The notes under the pieces: generated by a model
Told to the model about the DNA's origin: nothing
Databases searched by the model: none
What the model saw: only the letters and a program-made list of their open reading frames with translations
Program-made: the position numbers and the translations under genes
In this document: positions 1 to 9,272 of the stretch, one piece after another
Layout of the letters: every line of letters starts with the position of its first letter
How positions within the stretch are numbered: the first letter of the stretch is position 1
Source: Gammaproteobacteria bacterium
Lineage (GTDB): Bacteria; Pseudomonadota; Gammaproteobacteria; Pseudomonadales; Azotimanducaceae
Direction: 5' to 3'
DNA: 64,000 nt
Assembly: GCA_026707735.1 (NCBI GenBank)
Contig: JAPOWH010000023.1
Location: forward strand, 1 to 64,000

Positions 1-443
1 GGTTGCGGTTTTTGAACAATTGCATGTGAAACAGCCAGAATTAATCCCTACGTAAGAGCTCAAGAGCCCACATTCTTGGACAGCGGCCCAAAAGATAGTT
101 TCGATTAGTAATGAGCAAGAGTAGCTAATGTACAAAGGATTGCAGTTGATGTCTGAATTTGGGGTGAGATAGCCTGACTTCAGTGGAGGAGTGGGAGTAG
201 AAGATTGACGTCGACTAACCCTGTTGTCGAGAAAGTCGCTTCGGTCAATCAGATAGATTCGCAATGTTGCCCTCTTCTAGCATTTTCCTGCAGGTATGCG
301 AGCGCCAGACCCAGTTGGTTCTCAAAAAGGTATAGATCTGACCAAATTCTATCGCTAATCGACGGTGTCAGCGACTTAATCCGATTGGATTCTCGATCGT
401 CTGAGCGAGCAGCGAACACACGCCATGTATCCTTGATTGCACA
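1..443. other. Intergenic, no gene recognised
   Basis: This stretch precedes the first supported gene, which ends here on the minus strand. A short plus-strand frame (205-447) is open, but its translation is low-complexity, shows no family motif, lacks a convincing ribosome site and overlaps the end of the neighbouring gene. I see no hairpin, repeat or RNA gene. Confidence 0.5.
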
Positions 444-2318
444 CTAGAACCCGAGAATAGAGTTTAAATTGCCCTTCTCCAGGTTTTCCGCATCCTCCTC
501 TGTGAGAAACTTCTTGACCGATTCTATTTCCTCATCCGTAAGGCTTTTTTCCCAGCGGTTGTAGGTTGTCAGGAGCATTGCAGCTTTAGACTTGATTTCA
601 TCGCTGGGCAATTGATCCATTGAGTCAAGCAGACCTTTGGGGTCTGCAACCGCCCACTGGGGCATTAGTGCCTGTAGGTAGGCTGTTCTACTTGATTCGG
701 GGAGCCTCTTTGCTAGATCTAGAGCCTTTTCTGTCTCGCCGTTTTCAATGTATCCCCCACCAATGGATCCATAGGCAGCAATCTTTGTCGGTCCAGCACG
801 TACCTGGGGCAAGAATTCAAGTGCTTTGTCAAAGTCAGAGAACACGAGCACGGCGATAACCGCTGCTTCCAATCCGTGCTCTCCTTCTTTGATGGGTTGC
901 TCGAGTGCAGTTTCCATCGCAAGTCGAGGGTCGGCGTCTACTACGGAGTAAATGATTTGTTGTAGTAATTGAGACTTGGCATCTTGCACTCCTGGCTCAT
1001 TCAATACCCACTCAAGTGCAGATTCAGGATCTTGGTGGGACCAGCTTACTGCGAGCGACCCAGCAGCTGCGGTTTTGGATGTCGAATTTTCCATGCTGGC
1101 AACAAATCGCGCTGCATCGTCGGGATTGTGTCGTGCCATTGCAGACATAGCTGAATTAATAGCGGTCTCGTGAAGTCGTTCCTCTAGCGAATTGAGATCT
1201 TTAAGTAATTCATGTGGCTTCTGGTAGGCCCATGTTCTGACTACAGACTCCTCTAATCGACGGCGTAAACCACTTACCTCGACTTGAGATACGGCATCTA
1301 AAGCCGCTTTGGGGTCCCGTCTCGCCCATAGGCCAACCACGCCTGAACGAATCATATTGTGGCGATCGTAATCTATAGTCAGTGCATACTGAAACGCGGT
1401 CTGGGGATCAGTCTCAGCCACAGTGCTTAGCACTGACATCACAATGTTGGCCCTACTCTCTACATCGGTTATTGATTCAGCCACTTGATCCAATACCTCG
1501 ACACCGCTTTGCTCTACCCACCGCAGAGCAAGGTCTGAGAGAGACCTAGATTGATTAGAGTCAACTTCTATTTGACCGACCAATTCATTCCATACTTCTT
1601 CAGGATCGAATGTGGAATCGGATGCCTTTTCTTGCATGATTAAATTGATCGCATACTGTTCGTTGCCGAGCTGACGCGCGATCTGGACACGCTTTTCGTC
1701 AGAAAGATCTGATCTCTCAAGCAATATCGTGGCCATCGCTGTGTGTTTCTTGTTCTCTTCCAATGAACTTGCATGAGCAACGGCTTCATCGACGTTTGTA
1801 TGAGCCCACTCGCCAAAGACCTTGCTTACTAAACTAGATGGATATCGAACATTGAGAGCCTCAACCTGTGTCAACGCGCGTTGAGGATTCAATTGGGCAA
1901 GTCTCTGAAGAAGAACTGATTGAGCCACCGACTGGTGTTGCGAAGCTATGTCCATTGATTCCTCAAGAAGCTCGACTAATTGTTGCTCCTTGGAGTTTGT
2001 CGAAAGTACATGTAGTGAAAAACTGCGTTCAAATGGACTCATGAACTGGTTGAGATCACTGAGAGTTTGGATGCGTTGTCTCTCGGACGGTGGACTAGAT
2101 GAGTCAACTTCGATCTCATCGTGCTCAGAAACTAAGCCCTGCTGAGCCAACTTAAGCGATTCTTGTTGATCTACATTGGCACTAGAACTCGTTGCACTAT
2201 CTTGGTTGTCGAGCAACCACAATACGACAATTACTACAGTAGCTGCACTTGCACCAACAATGACCGATACGGTCACGAGCAGCGCAGAGTTCAAATTGCT
2301 GATTGGAGACGACTTCAC
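444..2318 (-). CDS. Membrane-anchored alpha-solenoid repeat protein (paralogue A)
   Basis: The 624-residue protein has a short cytoplasmic N-terminus, one hydrophobic segment at about residues 13-36, an acidic Ser/Glu-rich linker and then a helical domain reaching the C-terminus. That domain is built of units of roughly 30-35 residues marked by W-x-x-x-D-P-x-x-A-L (for example near residues 331 and 426), so it should fold as a TPR/HEAT-like superhelix, probably in the periplasm. No catalytic motif is visible. A clear paralogue lies at 6065-7975, pointing the other way, with the same anchor, repeat positions and C-terminal ending. A role as a scaffold or binding protein is inference only; I do not recognise a named family. 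Confidence 0.85.
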   Translation of the reverse strand: MKSSPISNLNSALLVTVSVIVGASAATVVIVVLWLLDNQDSATSSSANVDQQESLKLAQQGLVSEHDEIEVDSSSPPSERQRIQTLSDLNQFMSPFERSFSLHVLSTNSKEQQLVELLEESMDIASQHQSVAQSVLLQRLAQLNPQRALTQVEALNVRYPSSLVSKVFGEWAHTNVDEAVAHASSLEENKKHTAMATILLERSDLSDEKRVQIARQLGNEQYAINLIMQEKASDSTFDPEEVWNELVGQIEVDSNQSRSLSDLALRWVEQSGVEVLDQVAESITDVESRANIVMSVLSTVAETDPQTAFQYALTIDYDRHNMIRSGVVGLWARRDPKAALDAVSQVEVSGLRRRLEESVVRTWAYQKPHELLKDLNSLEERLHETAINSAMSAMARHNPDDAARFVASMENSTSKTAAAGSLAVSWSHQDPESALEWVLNEPGVQDAKSQLLQQIIYSVVDADPRLAMETALEQPIKEGEHGLEAAVIAVLVFSDFDKALEFLPQVRAGPTKIAAYGSIGGGYIENGETEKALDLAKRLPESSRTAYLQALMPQWAVADPKGLLDSMDQLPSDEIKSKAAMLLTTYNRWEKSLTDEEIESVKKFLTEEDAENLEKGNLNSILGF

Positions 2319-2403
2319 TTGAACCGGTAGTAATTGGGATTGGATTCATAGTATGTACCGTCGCTCACACGGTCAAACCGTCTTCTCCTCGCTATTTCCG
2401 AAG

Positions 2404-2422
2404 CGTGGCACGTAACGCCACG
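2404..2422. terminator. Short hairpin between SDR gene and solenoid gene
   Basis: A perfect 6-bp stem (CGTGGC/GCCACG) with a 7-nt loop sits about 50 bases past the end of the SDR gene and upstream of the next minus-strand gene. There is no T-run on the minus side, so it could be a weak terminator of the upstream operon or chance. Confidence 0.25.
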
Positions 2423-2472
2423 ATTTTCTAGCGATTCCCGCCTATTGTTTGGGCGATTGTGCGGACACCCAA

Positions 2473-3243
2473 CTAGCGAGCAGTGTAGCCCCCGTCAACC
2501 GGGATGATTGCACCGGTTATAAAGCTGGCGTCCGCGCTCGCCAAGAACGCGGCGACACCAGCGATTTCTTCTGCTGTCCCCATGCGGCCCATCGGGTGCA
2601 GTTGCTCATGAAACTTCATTAGCGCGTCATTTTGCTGAATGACCGATGTCAGGGGTGTTGCGATATACCCCGGTGCAATGGCGTTTATCCTAACGTTCTG
2701 TTTGGCATACATCACGGCAAATTGCTTGGTCAAACCGACAACTCCGTGCTTTGCCGCCACGTAGCTGCTAATTCCCTCATTCAATTCGGGTGTTCTGACC
2801 GTCTTGTGATCTTCTACTGGCAATAGCGCCACAAGACCAGCTATAGAGGCTGTGTTTACGATGGATCCTCCGCCCCGGCTTGCTAAGTAATGTGCACCGT
2901 GACTCAAACCGTAGAACACACCCGAAAGATTGACTGAGGTTGTCAACTTCCAGGATTGACCACCGATTCCCGCATTATTGAATATCGTGTTCAACCTGCC
3001 GAATTGCTCTTCGACAAAGCTAAACGACTCTTTGACCGCTTCTTCGTCAGTTACGTCCAGCTGAAGCGCCACAGCTTTGCCTTGCCGTTCTACGATTTCC
3101 CTAGAAGCAGACTCTGCGCCCTCAAGGTTACGGTCCGCACAGACAACAGCTGCGCCCTCGTGGGCAAGTCTCACGGCCATTGCGCGGCCGATGCCGCTTG
3201 CAGCACCTGTAATCAGTGCCACATGGTCGACAAACCTACGCAC
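2473..3243 (-). CDS. Short-chain dehydrogenase/reductase (SDR)
   Basis: A 256-residue classical SDR oxidoreductase. The glycine-rich nucleotide loop TGAASGIG is at residues 12-19, an Asp at 37 at the end of strand beta-2 suggests NAD(H) preference, NNAG is at 89-92, and the catalytic Ser133 with Tyr161-x-x-x-Lys165 is intact. The stretch between NNAG and the catalytic Ser is a little shorter than usual. The start lies only 2 bases after the stop of the enoyl-CoA hydratase gene, so the two are co-transcribed, which suggests action on a shared acyl-CoA or alcohol intermediate. The substrate cannot be read from sequence. Confidence 0.93.
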   Translation of the reverse strand: MRRFVDHVALITGAASGIGRAMAVRLAHEGAAVVCADRNLEGAESASREIVERQGKAVALQLDVTDEEAVKESFSFVEEQFGRLNTIFNNAGIGGQSWKLTTSVNLSGVFYGLSHGAHYLASRGGGSIVNTASIAGLVALLPVEDHKTVRTPELNEGISSYVAAKHGVVGLTKQFAVMYAKQNVRINAIAPGYIATPLTSVIQQNDALMKFHEQLHPMGRMGTAEEIAGVAAFLASADASFITGAIIPVDGGYTAR

Positions 3244-3245
3244 TC

Positions 3246-4154
3246 TCAGGCTTTCTTCGACATGCCTGCGACTGGCCGATCCTTAGGAGCACTGTCATAG
3301 GCTCCCCGAAAGTCTCTAAATGGGCCGTCCCTCCATTCCAATGCCGCTTTCAATCCCTCGTCTCTGACTCGACGCCCCCATTCTGCTGACGCGGCTCGCT
3401 GTGCACTTAGTGCCTGAATCTCGGTTCCCGAATGCAGTGCTTCGCGGATTCCTTGCGTCTCATATTGACGATTGACCGCACGTTTCGAGTACATGAGCAT
3501 CTCGTTGTCGATGTGTGACATCCGTTCAGCGAAATTGACAACGAAATCGTCAAGTTCCTCCTTTGGCACTGCATAGTTAGCCCAACCCAAGCGCCACATT
3601 TCCGTACCAGAGAACGAGTCGCCAACATAGGCGAATTCTCTTGCTTTGGCCGGTGGCAGAAACCACGGAGCCCACATCATGTCCATCGTGGTCATGGCGC
3701 GAACAGGTGGGTAGCCAATGGATGCATCCTCGGCAACAATGCGAAAGTCGCAAACCGAAGCAAGCTCGGTCCCGCCAGCCAAGCAATGTCCGTGGATCTG
3801 GCAAACCACCGGTTTCGCCAGCTCCCAAATCGTCCAATTGGTCATTACGACGTGTCGCGCCCATTGTGTTGCCCCAGGATGGGTGCTTCCCGTATAGGGA
3901 AGCTTTGATCTCTTGTCAACGTACTCGTCGCCAGAAGCAGCTCTCGAAGGTGAGAGATCATAGCCAGCCGAAAAAGATCTGCCGGCACCCTTGAGAATAA
4001 TCACTCCTACGTCGCTGTTAGCCTCTGCATCCCGCATGGCTTCCATGAGTTCGCCACGCAGATTGTTACTAAGGGCGTTCAGTTTCTCCGGGCGGTTCAA
4101 TGTGATCGTAGCCAGTCGGCCCTCACTTTCGTACAAAACGTCTGAATATGGCAC
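3246..4154 (-). CDS. Enoyl-CoA hydratase/isomerase family (crotonase) protein
   Basis: A crotonase-fold protein of 302 residues. I place the start at the GTG at 4154 because a GGAGGAG ribosome site lies just upstream; the longer TTG frame would translate that site itself. The CoA/oxyanion-hole segments GRSFSAGYDL (about residues 58-67) and HGHCLAGGTELA (about 122-133) are clear. The first catalytic Glu is kept (GGTELA), but the position of the second acid of classical hydratases reads Y-P-P-V, so it is a proline there and ordinary syn-hydration may not be the reaction. It is the first gene of a two-gene operon with the SDR and is divergent from the phytanoyl-CoA dioxygenase gene. Confidence 0.92.
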   Translation of the reverse strand: MPYSDVLYESEGRLATITLNRPEKLNALSNNLRGELMEAMRDAEANSDVGVIILKGAGRSFSAGYDLSPSRAASGDEYVDKRSKLPYTGSTHPGATQWARHVVMTNWTIWELAKPVVCQIHGHCLAGGTELASVCDFRIVAEDASIGYPPVRAMTTMDMMWAPWFLPPAKAREFAYVGDSFSGTEMWRLGWANYAVPKEELDDFVVNFAERMSHIDNEMLMYSKRAVNRQYETQGIREALHSGTEIQALSAQRAASAEWGRRVRDEGLKAALEWRDGPFRDFRGAYDSAPKDRPVAGMSKKA

Positions 4155-4256
4155 AGCGGTCTCCTCCAAAATCGGCTACTTCCATGATAGCGAGACCAAG
4201 AACCTGCGACAGGCGCTCGGCGCATACAATCGGCAGATGCACCGTCGTTTCAAATC

Positions 4257-5012
4257 GTGTTAAGCCCTGTCCAAATCGACACCTATCGGTCGCACGGGTT
4301 TCTTGTTCTCGAGAAGCTAATCGAGCAAGAATGCCTTGAGCGCCTCAATCAGCGCTTTGTGGAATTCGCGAGTGAAAGTCGCGATTTGGCGGCTGGCATG
4401 AAGCTAATGAAGGATGTGATGGTTGCGAAGGGCGCGGTGCAACCTGAATCGAACCTTCATGGAATCAACAAGCTACTAAACTTTGAAAACGATGACACTC
4501 TCATGTCATACGTTCGCCATCCAGACTTGGTGGCTGCAGTCAAAGCGTTAATTGGAACTGATCTCTGCTCCATCGTCACCAACGTATTCAACAAGCCCCC
4601 AAATGTGGACGGGCGTCACCCGCTTCATCAAGACTTGCGCTATTTCAGGATACGCCCGCCCGAGAAAATAGTCGCTGTATGGACGGCGATTACACCGACT
4701 AATCGAGACAATGGCTGCCTTGCCGTAATTCCGCATTCCCACAAAGTAGGATTGATGAGCCACTCAACTCCCGACTGGGAATTTGTCAACTACAAGTTCT
4801 ATGGGATAGAAGCGGATCTCACTCAGAGTCGAGTCCACATTGAGATGGACCCTGGCGACACGATCCTATTTCACCCGTTACTGGTCCACGGGTCCGGACA
4901 TAATCGAACCAGCGATTTCCGCCGCTCGATCTCTGCGCATTACGCAAATTCCAACTGTGAATCACCGCCTCCTGACTGGCGAGACAATCCCTTTGTCCGT
5001 CCCCTCTCCTAG
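4257..5012 (+). CDS. Phytanoyl-CoA dioxygenase (PhyH) family Fe(II)/2-oxoglutarate oxygenase
   Basis: A 251-residue protein starting at GTG. The iron-binding facial triad is visible as H124-x-D126 (in HPLHQD) and H211 (in VHGSGHNRTS), followed by the Arg at 222-223 that binds 2-oxoglutarate. Length and motif spacing fit the PhyH family, which hydroxylates acyl-CoAs or diverse small molecules. It is divergent from the hydratase/SDR operon, with a gap of about 100 bases that must hold both promoters, and its stop overlaps the stop of the convergent luciferase-like gene by 4 bases. The substrate is unknown. Confidence 0.92.
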   Translation: MLSPVQIDTYRSHGFLVLEKLIEQECLERLNQRFVEFASESRDLAAGMKLMKDVMVAKGAVQPESNLHGINKLLNFENDDTLMSYVRHPDLVAAVKALIGTDLCSIVTNVFNKPPNVDGRHPLHQDLRYFRIRPPEKIVAVWTAITPTNRDNGCLAVIPHSHKVGLMSHSTPDWEFVNYKFYGIEADLTQSRVHIEMDPGDTILFHPLLVHGSGHNRTSDFRRSISAHYANSNCESPPPDWRDNPFVRPLS

Positions 5013-5947
5013 CTGAATTCCGGAGCAACTTCCTCCATAAACAGTTGTGCTGGCTCACGAGTGTCTTTGCCGAAGAACTCGATCATGAGCATCGTGCAAC
5101 CCAATTCAATGTGCTTTTGAATGCGTTCGATGCATTGTTGAGGAGTGCCTGTGATAGCCATCTCGCCCAATGGGTCACCCAAATGGCCGCCAAATATCTG
5201 GGCAGCACGTTGGGACATCGGTCCGGCTTCCTCTTCCGTGCGAGCAATGGTTACCAAACACTGCTGGCTGATCGTTATGTCGGAAAAGTCGCGACCAACT
5301 GAATCACAGTGACGCTTCAGAACATCGACCTTGTGAGCGAGATTGGCTTGATGACCTGCCAAGTTGTTCCACATGTCAGCCTGTTCCGCAACAATGCGCA
5401 AAGTCACCTTTTCTCCAGCTCCACCAATCAGAATCGGAACGTCGCGTGGAGGTTTTGGCTGGCAGACAACTTGGTCCGCATGCACGAAATTGCCAGAAAA
5501 CGAAGTCTCTTCTTCGGAGCTCCACATTCGCCTAAGAAGCTGAATGGTCTCGTCAAGCTGCTGCAACCGCTCCCCAGTTGATAGAAACGGCATACCAAAG
5601 TCAGTGAACTCTCTTGGCATCCACCCACCTCCGAGACCGGCAATGACTCGTCCGCCAGCAATGTTGTCGATCGAAGCTATAGTCTTGCCTAAATGTGCAG
5701 GATTGCGCATGCCCACCGGAGTGACAAGTGTTCCCAATTCAACACGCTCGGTGATAGCTGCAAGCGCTGCAAGTGTCGACCAAGCTTCAAAAATTGGGAG
5801 TTGCGGAGATTGTGGTCCGTATAGGTGATCACAGAGCCACAGCGAATCAAATCCCATGTCTTCGAATGCACGCGCCGCTTCCGATGTGGCAATCCACGGT
5901 CGCTTGATTTGAGGAACAGTTACTCCAAAGTGAACATTTGTTGCCAT
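5009..5947 (-). CDS. Luciferase-like (LLM class) flavin/F420-dependent oxidoreductase
   Basis: A TIM-barrel luciferase-like protein of 312 residues. The N-terminal strand (FGVTVPQ), the FDSLWLCDHLYGP segment at about 33-45, the LGTLVTPVGMRNPAHLGK stretch and the GLGGGWMPREF segment are typical of the family. The cofactor, FMN with a partner reductase or F420, cannot be decided. No F420 synthesis genes are in this window. Its 3' end overlaps the PhyH gene tail to tail. Confidence 0.9.
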   Translation of the reverse strand: MATNVHFGVTVPQIKRPWIATSEAARAFEDMGFDSLWLCDHLYGPQSPQLPIFEAWSTLAALAAITERVELGTLVTPVGMRNPAHLGKTIASIDNIAGGRVIAGLGGGWMPREFTDFGMPFLSTGERLQQLDETIQLLRRMWSSEEETSFSGNFVHADQVVCQPKPPRDVPILIGGAGEKVTLRIVAEQADMWNNLAGHQANLAHKVDVLKRHCDSVGRDFSDITISQQCLVTIARTEEEAGPMSQRAAQIFGGHLGDPLGEMAITGTPQQCIERIQKHIELGCTMLMIEFFGKDTREPAQLFMEEVAPEFS

Positions 5948-6064
5948 TGCACTGCTATTCCGACGAGCTTTCTCGATTGTAGCGACTAGGCGACTACTCC
6001 GCAGGTAACGAAAAGAAGTGTTGTTTAATAGAACTCACCAGGGGTGATGAGCGGGTAGCGTCCA

Positions 6065-7975
6065 ATGGCCGAATCGACGGACCAAAAGCAGCGGATTAGG
6101 TCTCTGATTGCAATTGCCTCGATATCTCTGATGGTCGGCATTGGAATTGGCGTTGTAACCTCATTGATTTTGCGCAACAACGGCACCGAGTTCAGTGAGC
6201 AACGCGAGTATCCAACAGATAACCTTGGTGCAGAGCGGGAACAAGCGTATTCAACGCCTCCATCGACACCAACGGGCTCTCATGCAACTTCGCTTTACGA
6301 CTTCACAGATCAGTCAAATTTCACAAGTCACTTCGCATGGTCTGCCGCGTTGTATCAATTTCTGGCAGGCGCAGACAGCGATCAATTGCATGAATACTTG
6401 GAACAGACCAAAGCAATTCCAGTCCGACCGACGAGAGAGTCCGTCGAGAATGCAATCGTGCAACAATTGGCTGTGATTGAGCCAGAAGTTGCATTAGCTA
6501 TCGCTGAAGAGTTTGGCCGATCGCAGAAAGGGATGCTAATTTCCCGGATATTTCAGGAGTGGTCCTTGGCCGACCTAGACGACGCTATTGAACAGTCGGC
6601 CAATCTCGACGATCAATATAGAAGGCACGCCATCTTGGGCATTCTTTACACCAAGCAGTCTTTGTCTGATCGCGAACTGCGTGCTTTAGCTCGAAGGGCA
6701 GGTGATGAAAATGTGGCCTTTGAGTTCATTGCTCGTTCCAAGATCGAGACTCTACGGGCGGATCATGAATCGACATGGAACAGGTACGTCGCCGAGTACA
6801 GGACCGAATTGGACAATCTGACTTCCGAACAGATTACTTTGTTTGCTAATCTGGCGCATACATGGTTTGAACAAGACGGCATCGAGGTGGTCGCCAAAAT
6901 AGAGGACTCGATGAACGATCCTCGCGCAACAGGTTCGGTGCTGAATGCATTAGCTGCAATTCTGACGCGATCGGACCATCAATCGGCTCTAAAGGTAGCT
7001 CTCCGTTCGCCCGGCAGTTTGTCTCGCTTTTATGTGTGGCGCGTAGCCGAGGAATGGGGAAAATCTGATCCCAAAGCGGCTATCGATGCAGCGCTTGCGG
7101 CAGATTCAACGAGCTTGAAAAACAGTCTGTTGGACCATGTTCTCACGGGTTGGGCAAGTTCAGATCCTCATGGTTTGCTGAGTGAAATCGCCGGACTACC
7201 CGAAGATATTCGTGGCCCGAGCTTGGAAAAAGCACTCGTGTCGATAGCCCAGACCGAACCTCAATCTGCTATTGCGTACTTGGGGGATGTCTCGACTCGA
7301 AAAAGCAAGAACAAAATTGCTGAAGCGATTGCAGTGAATTGGGCATTGCAAGACCTTGCTGCTGCACTGGCGTGGATAAGATCGGAAACCCGTATTGTGA
7401 ATATCCAATCTCGACTCGTATCCTCTGTATTTCGTGAACTTACTAACGTAGACGCTGAGCATGCATTTCAAGCGGCCCAAGCTCAGCCATTGGAAGGTTC
7501 CAATGTCGGAATCGAGGTCCAAGTGCTAAGCTGGCTACCCTATATCGACCCAGATTTGGCTGTGTCCCTGCTTGAAGACGTTGAACGGAACGACGAAACT
7601 AAAGCTGAAGCTTACAACGCGGTCGTTAGAAGTTTAGCAATGAATGATAAACCTAGGAGAGCAATTGAAGTCGCACTCAAGTTTGCCGAATCGGGAACGT
7701 ACAAGGTTGGCTATCAATCCATATTTTCGACGATCGCAATGCAAGATCCAGAACATTTGTACGCTACGTTCGATCAGTTACCGCCCGGCGAGTTGAAGTC
7801 TCACATCGCAAACCAACTCTTGACGAGCTATAGGGTGAAAGAAAATCTATCTGAGGAGCAGATCGAGCGGCTGAAGGGATTTGAAGCAGACAAGCCGCAG
7901 TATCCGAATATGTCCGAGCGACTCAGAGAAGCCTTCGAAAAGGTAAATGAGATAATTAAAGAAGAAACTGAGTAG
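6065..7975 (+). CDS. Membrane-anchored alpha-solenoid repeat protein (paralogue B)
   Basis: A 636-residue paralogue of the protein at 444-2318. It has a charged N-terminus, one membrane segment at about 15-35, a Ser/Thr/Pro-rich linker and then a helical repeat domain. The W-x-x-x-D-P units fall at almost the same residue numbers as in the paralogue (about 330, 362 and 425). Both proteins end with a related block, D-Q-L-P-P-G-E-L-K-S here and D-Q-L-P-S-D-E-I-K-S there, followed by an acidic helix. No enzyme motif is seen. The two genes flank the PhyH/LLM/SDR/hydratase group in outward orientation, consistent with an old inverted duplication. Function unknown. Confidence 0.87.
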   Translation: MAESTDQKQRIRSLIAIASISLMVGIGIGVVTSLILRNNGTEFSEQREYPTDNLGAEREQAYSTPPSTPTGSHATSLYDFTDQSNFTSHFAWSAALYQFLAGADSDQLHEYLEQTKAIPVRPTRESVENAIVQQLAVIEPEVALAIAEEFGRSQKGMLISRIFQEWSLADLDDAIEQSANLDDQYRRHAILGILYTKQSLSDRELRALARRAGDENVAFEFIARSKIETLRADHESTWNRYVAEYRTELDNLTSEQITLFANLAHTWFEQDGIEVVAKIEDSMNDPRATGSVLNALAAILTRSDHQSALKVALRSPGSLSRFYVWRVAEEWGKSDPKAAIDAALAADSTSLKNSLLDHVLTGWASSDPHGLLSEIAGLPEDIRGPSLEKALVSIAQTEPQSAIAYLGDVSTRKSKNKIAEAIAVNWALQDLAAALAWIRSETRIVNIQSRLVSSVFRELTNVDAEHAFQAAQAQPLEGSNVGIEVQVLSWLPYIDPDLAVSLLEDVERNDETKAEAYNAVVRSLAMNDKPRRAIEVALKFAESGTYKVGYQSIFSTIAMQDPEHLYATFDQLPPGELKSHIANQLLTSYRVKENLSEEQIERLKGFEADKPQYPNMSERLREAFEKVNEIIKEETE

Positions 7976-8130
7976 ATTGCGTTCCTAAGGGATCGAACAG
8001 GGGGAGTGATCTTCCAGCCCTCACGCTAGCGACGGTGAACACACTGTTCCTTGTGGTTGCAGCCAAAAATCTCGTTGCTGCTCACGTGAGTACAACTCAA
8101 CCAGTTAATGCAATTAGTGGGAGCAACGTA

Positions 8131-9051
8131 ATGAAAATTGGTATCTACGGTGGCAACGTCCGACGCGGATCTCCGCTAACTAGCCTGATAGACGACATAG
8201 TCGCCATGGAAGATCGTGGATTCGCTAGCTACTGGATGCCGCAGGCGGGATCGTTTGACGTTCTTACAATGATCGGTGTTGCGGGCCAACACACTTCACG
8301 GATTGAGCTTGGCACAGCAATTGTCCCTAGCTATCCTCGTCACCCCAACGCTCTTGCCGAACAAGCGGCTACAGCAAATGCCCTCTGCGGCGGCAGACTG
8401 GTGCTTGGTGTGGGACCGTCTCATGCGCCCGCAATTGAACGTCTGGGCTTGGCTTATGATCGACCAGCTCTACATATGCGAGAGTACGTTTCGGTTCTGC
8501 GCTCCCTCAGCGAATCAGGCAGAGTAGATTTTTCGGGCGACATCTATCACATACAAACAGGATTTGCCTGCCCTGATGCTCAACCGTTTCCGATTGTCAT
8601 CTCGGCACTGGCACCGCTGATGCTGAAAGTGGCAGGTGAAGTCGCAGATGGCACGGTTACTTGGATGGTCGGACGCAAGACCATCCGCGAGCACACGGTA
8701 CCCCGCATTACACGTGCAGCTCGCGACTCTGGAAGAGACGAACCCCGCGTGATAGTTGGCGTTCCCGTCTGCTGCCATGACGACAAGGATCAAGCCATTG
8801 CGCGCTCGATACAGATATTCCAACACTACACTCAACTGCCAAATTACCGACGACAGCTTGACTCAGAAGGACTCGATCAGGCAGGCGAGATTGCGGTTGT
8901 GGGCAACGAGCAGGAAATAGCGGAAGGTTTGCAGGAATTTTTCGATGCTGGTGCCACGGAAGTCATCGCAAGCGTTTATCCGGCAGGTGACAGTGGACGA
9001 GCATCGTTTGAAAGGACCTTTAGCTGTCTGGCTGATCTAGCTGCAAACTAG
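8131..9051 (+). CDS. Luciferase-like (LLM class) flavin/F420-dependent oxidoreductase
   Basis: I set the start at the ATG at 8131 because a GGGAG ribosome site precedes it and the family's first strand (KIGIYGG) begins there; the frame open from a GTG at 8035 adds 32 residues without family resemblance. The 306-residue product has the luciferase-like TIM-barrel features: IELGTAIVPSYPRHPN in the first half, RLVLGVGPSHAP, and an ADGTVTWMVG segment. Motif details resemble the family branch often annotated as F420-dependent, but the cofactor is not certain. It stands alone downstream of solenoid paralogue B. Confidence 0.9.
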   Translation: MKIGIYGGNVRRGSPLTSLIDDIVAMEDRGFASYWMPQAGSFDVLTMIGVAGQHTSRIELGTAIVPSYPRHPNALAEQAATANALCGGRLVLGVGPSHAPAIERLGLAYDRPALHMREYVSVLRSLSESGRVDFSGDIYHIQTGFACPDAQPFPIVISALAPLMLKVAGEVADGTVTWMVGRKTIREHTVPRITRAARDSGRDEPRVIVGVPVCCHDDKDQAIARSIQIFQHYTQLPNYRRQLDSEGLDQAGEIAVVGNEQEIAEGLQEFFDAGATEVIASVYPAGDSGRASFERTFSCLADLAAN

Positions 9052-9272
9052 ATCTTCGACAGTCCTAACGTACGCGGAATATGTGCTCGATTGCGAAGCA
9101 GGTGTATTGCTATTGCACCTTTAGCATCAAACTGACCTGCCTTCTTAATCTCGCACTTAGTCTTGGTTATTCGAGGCTTCTCATGCTGTAGATGTCATAA
9201 ACCTGCAACAAAATTTTGATAGTCATAACAACTCGCAAAGTCTGACCTTTCCAAGGATCTGAGGGACACCCA

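Noticed and set aside
205..447. 80-codon plus-strand frame at the left end
   Set aside because: No motif, no ribosome site and composition unlike the neighbouring genes; it overlaps the end of a well-supported gene.
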